From: Flavobacterium silvaticum
GTDB taxonomy: Bacteria; Bacteroidota; Bacteroidia; Flavobacteriales; Flavobacteriaceae
NCBI RefSeq assembly: GCF_012911565.1
Contig: NZ_JAAMPU010000100.1
Coordinates: 62,001-126,000 of the forward strand
Length of the DNA: 64,000 bases
Direction: 5' to 3'
The notes under the pieces are model-generated. The model searched no databases and had not been told where the DNA came from. It saw nothing but the letters and a program-made list of their open reading frames with translations. Shown in pieces: positions 32,972-41,600 of the stretch; the stretch's first letter is position 1; each line of letters opens with the position of its first letter. A program made the translations under genes and the position numbers.

Positions 32972-33757
32972 CTAATTTTTTATAGCTTCCAGGCTTGCCC
33001 GCAACTGATCGAGCAAGTCATCGGCCGGATGGCGTTCCTTTTTGGCCGGAACAGCTTTTTCGACCACTTTTTTTCCTTTTGCGGCGGCTTTCTTTTTAAT
33101 GAGTTTGAGCAATTCGTCTTTGTAGGTGTCTTTGTATTTTTCCGGTTCGAATTTATCGGTGAGCTGGTCGATGATCGTCATGGCCATATCGATTTCCTTT
33201 TTGGTGGCGGAAACTGTTTTGCCCGGAAGTTTGAGTTCTTTCGGATCGCGCAAATCCTGGTCAAAACGCATCTGGATTAAAAGGATCGCATCCTCTTCAG
33301 GTTTCAGGATGCCGATATGCTCGCTTGATCTGATGATGAATTTACACAGACCTACCTTTTTGGATTCTTTCAGTGCATCACGTAACAGGGCATAGGTTTT
33401 GGCCGCAGCCTTTTCAGGTTCGATCAGATATGGCTTTTCCAGATATTTGGACGGAATCTCATTCTCTATGACAAATTCGAAAATGTCTATGGTCTGTGTT
33501 TTTTCAGGCATCGCTTTCGCAATTTCATCTTTATCGAGAACCACATAATCGCCGTTCTCCTTTCTATACCCTTTTGCTATTTCATCCCACGGAACTTCCT
33601 TTCCGTCTTTGCGGCAAATACGTACATACTCAATCTGGCATTGGTCTTTTTTGCGGATCATATCCAGATCGATTCTATGTGTCACAGATCCACTGTATAA
33701 TTTCACCGGTATGTTTACCAGACCAAAGCTGATTCCGCCTTTCCAAAGTGCCTTCAT
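32972..33757 (-). CDS. ku: Ku protein (NHEJ end-binding)
   Basis: 261 residues from ATG 33757; a TTG six bases earlier is possible but less likely. It begins with the bacterial Ku signature MKALWKGGISFGLVNIPVKL and continues with the DNA-encircling beta-barrel core, including the conserved YLEKPYLIEPEKAAAKTYAL segment and the LPGKTVSATKKEIDMA stretch near the end. The C-terminal tail is Lys rich (KKKAAAKGKKVVEKAVPAKK), as in many bacterial Ku proteins. It forms the homodimer that recruits LigD. First gene of the ku-ligD operon. Confidence 0.96.
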   Translation of the reverse strand: MKALWKGGISFGLVNIPVKLYSGSVTHRIDLDMIRKKDQCQIEYVRICRKDGKEVPWDEIAKGYRKENGDYVVLDKDEIAKAMPEKTQTIDIFEFVIENEIPSKYLEKPYLIEPEKAAAKTYALLRDALKESKKVGLCKFIIRSSEHIGILKPEEDAILLIQMRFDQDLRDPKELKLPGKTVSATKKEIDMAMTIIDQLTDKFEPEKYKDTYKDELLKLIKKKAAAKGKKVVEKAVPAKKERHPADDLLDQLRASLEAIKN

Positions 33758-33887
33758 AATCAATACTTTTTATGAAGTTCATACAATAAAGCTGGTAATG
33801 CTTTATAATATTTTAAACCTTTTTTATAGTTTTTGGGCGGCAAATTCCATTTGATATACGGCGATTCCAACACCTATATGATAATGG

Positions 33888-33942
33888 TGTAACAAAGCTG
33901 AACAATTGTGTAAACTGTAACAATGCTTATTCGTAAACTTTG
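33888..33942 (+). promoter_or_regulatory. Stress-type promoter 5: TGTAAC-N15-TGTAAA-N24-TTTG
   Basis: TGTAAC (33888-33893), 15 bp, TGTAAA (33909-33914), 24 bp, then TTTG (33939-33942). A third copy, TGTAAC, lies at 33916-33921. The 14-mer AATGGTGTAACAAA at the first repeat is identical to the corresponding place in the site at 1322-1377. It precedes the receiver/kinase pair. Confidence 0.6.
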
Positions 33943-34006
33943 CATTTCGGCAAATCACGAGGCCGGTAACTGAATTTCCAACGACTACGCCCACATCACA
34001 AAACAC

Positions 34007-34393
34007 ATGGATTACACACGTCAATGCCTTTTCATAGACGACGATGCGGACGATCAGGATTTCTTTTGCGAAGCCGTCAAATTTATTGATCCAGCCATGG
34101 AATGTTTTTTCGCAGACGATGGCATCCAGGCAATCAACAAACTCGAAGACAACGAGAATTTCATCCCCGATTTTATATTCATAAACATGAATATGCCGCG
34201 TATGAGCGGACCGGAATGCCTGGCTCGGATTGCTAAAATGGAGCATTTGGCTAAAAGCCGTATTTATATGTATTCCTCTTCGTCAAATGACCAATTATTG
34301 AATGAAGTTCGTACATTAGGGGCTCAGGATCTACTCGTCAAGCCATCGTCCATCAGCGAAATGCGGGCGTTGCTTGAGCGTATTTTGTCCTGA
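34007..34393 (+). CDS. Receiver-domain protein with Asn in place of the phospho-acceptor Asp
   Basis: A 128-residue stand-alone receiver. The acidic pocket (IDDDADD, residues 10-16), the Ser-rich YSSSS and Lys of LLVKPSS are kept. The residue that should be phosphorylated is Asn60 (codon AAC at 34184-34186) in the context FIFINMNMP; the paralogues here have LFLDMNMP and LFLDLNMP. It therefore probably cannot use Asp60 phosphorylation and may act as a constitutive or binding-only partner. It sits 8 bp before the histidine kinase gene, behind the stress-type promoter. Confidence 0.9.
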   Translation: MDYTRQCLFIDDDADDQDFFCEAVKFIDPAMECFFADDGIQAINKLEDNENFIPDFIFINMNMPRMSGPECLARIAKMEHLAKSRIYMYSSSSNDQLLNEVRTLGAQDLLVKPSSISEMRALLERILS

Positions 34394-34401
34394 CTTAATC
34401 C

Positions 34402-36399
34402 ATGTCAAGACCTGATCATTCCATTTCCGGCACGCCCGATTCGTTTGGCTTGCAAGTTGGCGAAGCTACTCTTGGCCCGCAACTCATCAATATATTCCAT
34501 CAGGCGCCCGTCGCCATGTGTGTACTTACTGGCCGTGATTTAGTGGTTACGTTTGCCAATTCCGGTATTCTGGAAATATGGGGGAAGACTTCAGAAATGG
34601 TCCTCAATAAACCATTATTTATAGGTTTGCCAGAGGCCGCTATCCAAGGTTTCAAATCCATTCTTGAAAAGGTGTTCACAACAGGTGAAACATTTATCGC
34701 TAACGAAATGCCGATAGATGTAACTACCGACGGTGTCACCCACCATAGATTCGTCAAGTTTATCTATCAGGCCATTCGCGATGAAAAAGAGAACGTAATG
34801 GGAATAATGGTCATAGCGGAAGACATCACCCAAAGCGTCACTGCCAGGAAATATAAGGAAGCCAATGAAATTCGCAATAAATTGGCAATTGAGGCTGCAA
34901 ACATGGCCAGCTTTGAATGGATTTTCAATGACTCGCAATTTATCTATTCCGAAAGATTACCCCAGATTTTCGGGCTTGACCCAAACACCAAATTCAGGCA
35001 GGAACATTTTATAGAACTGATTCATCCGGAAGACCGCGACATACGCGATAAAGCGATACGAAAAGCCATGAAGACCGATACGCTGTTTTACGAAGCCCGT
35101 ATCATCTGGCCCGACAATTCCATCCATTGGATACGGTTGAGCGGAAAAGTGGAACGCCATAACGAAGAAGCCATCAAAATGTACGGGATGGTACTCGACA
35201 TTACCGAACAACGCGAACACGCTGCCTTGCTCAAGGAACTCGTACAAAGAAGGACAAAAAGCCTCGAAAGGAAAAACCGCGAACTCCAGGCCAGTGAACT
35301 GCGTTTCCAGCGCATGACGGAAGAGGTGGAAGATTACGCCATTCTGTTGCTGGATCTTGACGGAACCATATTGAACTGGAACAAAGGAGCGGAAAAGATC
35401 AAAGGCTATCGAGAAGATGAAATCGTCGGTAAAAACATCACTGAATTTTATCTGCCCAGAGACCGCAGGAATAAACTTCCGGAGAAACTCATCCGCGACG
35501 CCTCTGTAAAGGGACGTGCCACACATGAAGGCGAACGCATCCGCAAAGACGGAACTGTTTTTTGGGGCAGTATCACCATCACCGCCATCCATGATGAAGA
35601 CGGGGAAGTCATCGGCTTTTCAAAGGTGACACGCGACCTGACCGAAAGGAAACTGGCCGAAGACCAATTGCGCCAATACACGGCCGAACTTGAATTCCGC
35701 AATCAGGAACTCGAGCAATTCGCCTATATCGCCTCACACGATTTGCAGGAACCGCTGCGCAAAATCCGGATGTTTACAGGAATGCTGGCCGATAACCTGG
35801 ATAACCGCGAATTGGTTTCGAAATATTACGAAAAGATCGAATCATCGGCGGCAAGAATGAGTGATTTGATCCAATCGGTACTTAATTACAGCAGGCTCGA
35901 CAAGACCGAGAACAAGTTCGAAACCATAGACCTGAACCAGATTGTTTCCCATGTATTATCTGATTTTGAATTGCTGATAGAGGAAAAACAAGCGGTAATC
36001 CTGTGTGATGTTTTGCCTGTACTACGCGCCATTCCGCTTCAAATGACACAGTTGTTTTCCAACCTTATCGGCAATGCGCTTAAGTTCTGCGAGAAAGAAC
36101 CACGTATTACGATTGGTTGTTCAAAAGCCGATGCGGAAATGCTTGGATCGGTGAGCCAATTGGATGTAAAGAAAGAATATTATCGCATTTGCATCAAAGA
36201 CAACGGAATTGGTTTCGAACAGAAATACGCCGAACAGATTTTCACCATTTTCCAACGCCTCAACAGCAAGTCCACCTACGAAGGAACCGGAATCGGCTTG
36301 GCCCTGTGCAAGAAAATCGCCGAGAATCACAGAGGAAACATAACCGCATCGTCCGAACCCGGAAAAGGGGCGGAGTTCTGTATTTTCCTTCCGGTTTAA
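34402..36399 (+). CDS. Triple-PAS cytoplasmic histidine kinase
   Basis: 665 residues, no transmembrane helix. Three PAS domains (about 28-148, 160-275 and 305-425; the second has an EARIIWPDNSIHWIRLSG PAC motif) precede a short coiled coil. HisKA follows, with His446 in YIASHDLQEPLRKIRMF, then HATPase_c with N-box LFSNLIGNALKF, G1 DNGIGFE, F-box IFTIFQRL and G2 GTGIGLALCKK. The SHDLQEPLRK H-box is the bacteriophytochrome-like subgroup. It is probably co-transcribed with the degenerate receiver 8 bp upstream. Its last bases overlap the convergent tamL gene. Signal unknown. Confidence 0.93.
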   Translation: MSRPDHSISGTPDSFGLQVGEATLGPQLINIFHQAPVAMCVLTGRDLVVTFANSGILEIWGKTSEMVLNKPLFIGLPEAAIQGFKSILEKVFTTGETFIANEMPIDVTTDGVTHHRFVKFIYQAIRDEKENVMGIMVIAEDITQSVTARKYKEANEIRNKLAIEAANMASFEWIFNDSQFIYSERLPQIFGLDPNTKFRQEHFIELIHPEDRDIRDKAIRKAMKTDTLFYEARIIWPDNSIHWIRLSGKVERHNEEAIKMYGMVLDITEQREHAALLKELVQRRTKSLERKNRELQASELRFQRMTEEVEDYAILLLDLDGTILNWNKGAEKIKGYREDEIVGKNITEFYLPRDRRNKLPEKLIRDASVKGRATHEGERIRKDGTVFWGSITITAIHDEDGEVIGFSKVTRDLTERKLAEDQLRQYTAELEFRNQELEQFAYIASHDLQEPLRKIRMFTGMLADNLDNRELVSKYYEKIESSAARMSDLIQSVLNYSRLDKTENKFETIDLNQIVSHVLSDFELLIEEKQAVILCDVLPVLRAIPLQMTQLFSNLIGNALKFCEKEPRITIGCSKADAEMLGSVSQLDVKKEYYRICIKDNGIGFEQKYAEQIFTIFQRLNSKSTYEGTGIGLALCKKIAENHRGNITASSEPGKGAEFCIFLPV

Positions 36400-38699
36400 A
36401 ACGGATAACCTATCGCCAGGTTGAATATCAGGTTTTCTTTGCGCCATGACGAATCACCAAACGAAACCTGGTCGATTACCCATCGACTGCCATCAGGAAG
36501 CCATGGTTTGCGTATTGGGAAAGCCAGGTCTAGGCGAAGGATAAGGAACGACAGGTCGACGCGTATACCCGCTCCGGTTCCTACGGCGAGTTCATTCAGG
36601 AAATCACTGCTGAATTCGGCTCCGGGTTTATCCGGATTTTTCTGCCTGAGCCAGATGTTTCCGGCATCCACAAACAAGGCTCCATCTACGACACTGTAAA
36701 TCTTTGTCCGTAATTCAGTGTTCAGTTCCAGTTTTATATCACCAGATTGGTCGGCGAGGAAATCATTCGGGTCCGTATCTTCCCTAAACGTCCCGGGGCC
36801 TAAAGATCGCGCCCGGAAAGCCCGTATGCTGTTGGTTCCGCCAATAAAGAATTGTTTGATATAAGGCATTTCCTTGGAATTCCCGTATGCATAACCATAG
36901 CCTGTAAGTAAGCGGCTTGCCAGTTTGGAATTCTTGCCGAGCCTGAGGTAATGCCTGAATTCGGCTTCGAGTTTCACATACTGGCTGAATGGAACGCCAA
37001 ACACAGATTTTTCATTTCCGTCACGCACATTTGCACCGGTGGCCAATCCAGCGATTGTTCCTGCCACGTCAAGTCCGGCTTTGAAATAGATGGTATTTCG
37101 TTTTTCGGCCTGCATGGTATTGGTATACGTATAGGAATAGGTCGGGCCGAAAATAAGTTGTTTCTCGACGACTCTTTTAAGTGTCCCGGTGGAATCGGCC
37201 TCTATTCGCTGCTGGTATTCATCGGTCACAAAACCCGGATTCACATAGGTGATTTCGGTAACATTGTACTGATGTTCCTTCCTGATGTTTTCTTTCCACG
37301 AATAGCCAAAAGAAGCCTTGAAATTGTTGAGCGAATACAATTGCGACCTCAATTGGTATTCGTAACCGATGCTTGCTTTCGTTTTAGGCACGAAACCACT
37401 CGAACTCTCAATGGTGAATGGTGTCAGGAAACGTGGCCACGTCAGGCTTACGTCAGATCCGACCCGATAAATATTGTATCCCTTGTTCTGGCCTGAAAAC
37501 TGAACTTCCAATCCGCCGAAAGCAGAAACCTGTAACAATTCGGCTCCTTTGAAAGCGTTGCGATGGCTCCAGTTGACGTTGAGTTCGGTTCCGGCGTAAT
37601 TGGCGGAATTCGTTTTGGCAAGAACCTCCGTACGGATTGACTTTTTGGTCAGTGGCGTCAGGTAGTAAAAAGCATCGAGTTTGTCACCTTCTTCATCATC
37701 GACAACCCTGAATTCGTTCTTAACGAATTTGAAAACCCCAAGGCTGATAAGTCGGTTCAGCGACAGATTATGCGCCGTGCGGTTATACAAATCTCCTTTT
37801 TCGAAATACAAAGTCCGGTCAAAAATGCGGGGCTTGAAAAGTTTTTGTTTATCGATGATGACAAAATCACGGTAGTAGGTCACATCTGTAGAATCAATTC
37901 CGACGGTATCCTTACGCACGGTAAAACTCGGGTAGATGAAAATATCGTTGATCTTATAAATCTTTCTGGCCGATTCGGGAGTTTCGTTTTTGACACGAAC
38001 GATCATGTCGACTTCATGTTTCCCGACCGTGCTGTCAACCTGGACTTTCAAATAATCGGGCCCGAAAAAATAATAGCCTTTTTCCTTCAGTCGTGCATCG
38101 ATTCGCGAACGTTCGCTTTTGATGATGTCCAGATCATATCCGGCTCCAACCTTGAGTAACGATTCGGAACCATAACTGGCTATCGTGCTGTCCAAAGCGG
38201 TAGAATCTGATGGAAACGTAACCGATTTGATGTAATACCTCGGGCCGGGCTCAATCGTGTAATCGGCGGTCGCTTTTTTGCCGGAACGCGTGGAATCTGC
38301 CGAAGCCATAGCCTTGAAATAACCCAGGTTCTGTGCGTTGTTCTGGATCAGGTCTGCATTGTAATCGAGTTTGACCTGGCTGAACAAAACAGGAGGCTCG
38401 CCAACTTTATTGCGCAACCAGCTTCTGAGGCCTTTCTCTTTTTTAGGTTTGCCCGCAAGATTGTAGATGTATAATTTTGGGCGCAACCCGAGGAATTTCT
38501 TATTAGGTTTAGGCCGCAACAATTCCTCTAAACGGGCTTCAAGTGCCTTGCGCTCTTTTTTGGGCATGGTGCTGTCTTTGACCCTGACGCTTGCACCTGT
38601 GTACAGCAATTCACCTTCGGGCAGGTATTTTGTGTTGCTGCACGCCCAGAGTGTAAGGACAAATCCAAAAAGGAGGAATATTTTAATTCTCGGAGTCAT
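36396..38699 (-). CDS. tamL: TamL: BamA/TamA-like outer-membrane lipoprotein
   Basis: 767 residues. Lipoprotein signal MTPRIKIFLLFGFVLTLWAC (Cys20), which distinguishes TamL of Bacteroidota from the proteobacterial TamA. POTRA-like domains cover about 30-350 (YYIKSVTFPSDSTALDSTI; RIDARLKEKGYYFFGPDYL). The C-terminal half is the 16-strand Omp85 barrel with the signature FIGGTNSIRAFRARSLGPG (about 625-645) and a terminal aromatic strand. It works with TamB in envelope assembly or lipid transport. Its start overlaps the tamB stop by 17 bp, so the two are translationally coupled. Confidence 0.92.
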   Translation of the reverse strand: MTPRIKIFLLFGFVLTLWACSNTKYLPEGELLYTGASVRVKDSTMPKKERKALEARLEELLRPKPNKKFLGLRPKLYIYNLAGKPKKEKGLRSWLRNKVGEPPVLFSQVKLDYNADLIQNNAQNLGYFKAMASADSTRSGKKATADYTIEPGPRYYIKSVTFPSDSTALDSTIASYGSESLLKVGAGYDLDIIKSERSRIDARLKEKGYYFFGPDYLKVQVDSTVGKHEVDMIVRVKNETPESARKIYKINDIFIYPSFTVRKDTVGIDSTDVTYYRDFVIIDKQKLFKPRIFDRTLYFEKGDLYNRTAHNLSLNRLISLGVFKFVKNEFRVVDDEEGDKLDAFYYLTPLTKKSIRTEVLAKTNSANYAGTELNVNWSHRNAFKGAELLQVSAFGGLEVQFSGQNKGYNIYRVGSDVSLTWPRFLTPFTIESSSGFVPKTKASIGYEYQLRSQLYSLNNFKASFGYSWKENIRKEHQYNVTEITYVNPGFVTDEYQQRIEADSTGTLKRVVEKQLIFGPTYSYTYTNTMQAEKRNTIYFKAGLDVAGTIAGLATGANVRDGNEKSVFGVPFSQYVKLEAEFRHYLRLGKNSKLASRLLTGYGYAYGNSKEMPYIKQFFIGGTNSIRAFRARSLGPGTFREDTDPNDFLADQSGDIKLELNTELRTKIYSVVDGALFVDAGNIWLRQKNPDKPGAEFSSDFLNELAVGTGAGIRVDLSFLILRLDLAFPIRKPWLPDGSRWVIDQVSFGDSSWRKENLIFNLAIGYPF

Positions 38700-41600
38700 C
38701 GTCTGTTGGGTTAGATTCAGGTTTTTCAGCCGCTTTCTTTTTCGCCTGGCGTTTCTTTTCTTTCTGGCGTTTTTCCTCGCGGATCAGTTTTTTCTCTTCG
38801 GCCGTCCTATGGAACAACTCACGGAACAGGTTATAATCCATGGTAATCACGAACGCCACGCCGGTTTCAATGACCTGGCCTTGTAAAGCCACCTGGTATT
38901 CGTCTTTGCGATAGGCACGCACCGAATAGCGTCCGTCGCGTGTGAGCATGTAATCTACCGCGACGTCTCCGGCTATATTCGTGGTTTGCTCGTTTGCCTG
39001 TTGCGGGCCTTCGAGGTTGAAATTGCTTCCCACGGTCACTTTCAACCGGTCATTGAATAGTTTTTTGGAAACAGCTACGTTGAGGTCGGTTCGGTTTTCA
39101 CGTTGGCCTGTGGTGTAATCATCTGTAGATTCCAATCCGAAATCGACTTCAAAACCTTTGATAAGATCGCCGGCGAGGTTGTTCAGTTGTTGCGATAAAA
39201 GCTTGCTGACACTCTGGCGTGCCATAGATTCGGCCGTGACGCTTCCGGCTTCGCTTGAAAACGGATTTTCGCCAATGAACCGATTGAGCAACAGTAACGC
39301 AAACACCTGTTTGTTCAATTCGTTTGGATCCTGACGTAATTGCTCGAGCTTTGTCCGTGATGCATCCACTATATCAGAAGAAACTCCATAGTTTTTATCC
39401 GGCAACTGAATATCGAACGTAATTTCCGGCTTCAGCAATTCACCATTCATTTTGAGCAGTGCCTGGAACGGCAGGACTTGCTTGTATTGATTCTGGATTG
39501 CAGGTCCTTTGGTATCGAGCTGGTTCCCGATAAGGTCAATAGGGGCCGTATTTGCCGTATAAATAGCGGTTATACTGATATTGGCCGTTGTTGGTTCACC
39601 CGTCCACAACAAATAACTTCCTTTCTGGATGTCGAATTTGCGTTTGATCAGGTTGAACGACATTTCATACGAGCCTTCTTCGAGTTCATACCGGCCTGTG
39701 AGATTCGTTTTGCCCGATGGATCTATGCCTCCGTTGAGCCTTGCTTCTCCTTTGAGCTTGAGATAGTCGCCGTTCGATTTATCGATGATCATCGAAAGCT
39801 CGGCGTTTTTGTCGACTTCGATATTCACATCTATATCGAATCCTTTGAACTTGGTTTTGACAAGCGAATCGTTGACCACGAGATTTTCATTGAGTTCCGG
39901 ATGATCCTGGTCTATGAATTCGACCACGCCTTCACGGTCGACGATTCCCGGGTCTGTCTGTGGCAGCACGACGGTCATTTTGGTTTTGTCGTTTACTTTC
40001 AAACTGCCGTCCACAACGGGTTGATCCATGGTTCCTTTGATGTTGAGACGCGTGTCAAGATATAATTGTCCGTAGAACAAATCGTTGTCTTTTTCTGTCG
40101 AATTCACGGCCCGGAAATTATTGGCCCGAACAGCGAGGTTAAAGCCATAATCTCGGTAATCGGGCGTGAGGATCTTTCCGTTAATGTTGAGCTTGTTGCC
40201 TTCTTCATCGACCAATCCGAAGTTGTCGAACCGGATTCCTTCCTCATTGAACCGTATGACTTCGTCAGTGACTGTAAACGCAGAATTGATTTCGGTCACC
40301 TTGAACTTTACATCCCTGAAATTGATGTCGCCGTCAATTTTAGGAGCATCGGTAGTTCCCATGATTCTGAGTTTTCCGTCCAGGTAACCTTCGCTGTCGG
40401 CCAAAGCGCCAAACGTGAATGCCTGTACACTTTTCATCTGGAGTTTAGCCATATTCAGGTCAAGGTTCAATGCTTTATTGGTGCTGCTATACGTTCCTGA
40501 AATTTTCACATAGTTATCATAACCGGATATAGCAACATCGGCGTTGAACGTATTGGCTGTTTTGTTATCGACTTTTATACTCAGATTTCCAACGGTATCC
40601 CGGCTGACACTTAAATCTTTGATGGTCAAATCTGAGGTGAAAACCGGATTCGTCATCAAATCGACCAGATGCACGCCGCCATCGATTTTTCCGGAAACCT
40701 CAAATCCGTCATCGGTTTCTTTCTGGATCATTTTTGTAATCGTACCGATCTCGAAATCTTTGAAGGTCACGTCCAAAGGTGCATTGGTATTTTCATTTTG
40801 AGATTGAAGTGATAGTTGGCTTCCCTCACGCGATATGTCGAATTTATCTGCAAAAATCCCGTTTCCGATGCGTATCAGGTTTGCCGGATCAACATTCCAC
40901 GCATCATAATTCAGGACCAATCCATCGTTATTGAGGTGGATTTCAGATTTTTGATCCTTTGCGTTGAAATTACCTGCAATCAGGTATTGTTCCTTTCCTT
41001 TTTTATCGCGTACCCTCAACGTATACAAAGCTTTATTGTCTTTGACCGAACCATACAATTGGGTGTCGTACAGCTCGAAGGATTGGTTTTCAACCTGGTC
41101 GATGTCAATGATGTAAGCAAGTGAATCGGCTTCCGTGTGAATATCGATCGCGGTTCCCGTGATGGTATTTCCGGCATATACCAAACGCGGGATCGTTCCG
41201 GAAACAGCAAGAGAATCCGTTGCGGAATTATAGCCGCCCCGGAATTCTATCGGTTCAAGACGTGTAAGGTCAGGCAGCAGTTTCACCAGCACCGGATCGT
41301 TTTTGACCGTGAGATGAAAATTGAGCCTGTGGTTTCCGGTGTCTTCCTCACGTGCTTCGCTAACCGGTTTTGTATTGTAGAATTTGGAAATGGTTTTCTG
41401 GATGGAAGCTGCCAGCTTGGTCAGTTGGTATTTTCCTTTGACTTCCGCCTTTAGGAATTGTGACTTGAGGCTGATGGAATTGCTGTCCGCAGTAGAAACC
41501 GCGACGACGTTTATAGAATCGAGCTGGAACTGGTCTTTTTCATTAGCGATTACAAAATGATAGGCATTCAGCGTTCCGTTGAGGTTGTCCGGATCGGTTG

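Noticed and set aside
34007..36399. Frameshifted hybrid response regulator/kinase
   Set aside because: Both genes are complete with their own starts and an 8-bp spacer; no frame disruption is needed.
40066..40500. Long antisense open frames inside tamB (also at 39478-40065)
   Set aside because: They lie opposite a clear, full-length TamB frame with a family-typical domain layout and have no recognisable motifs; they are shadows of its codon use.
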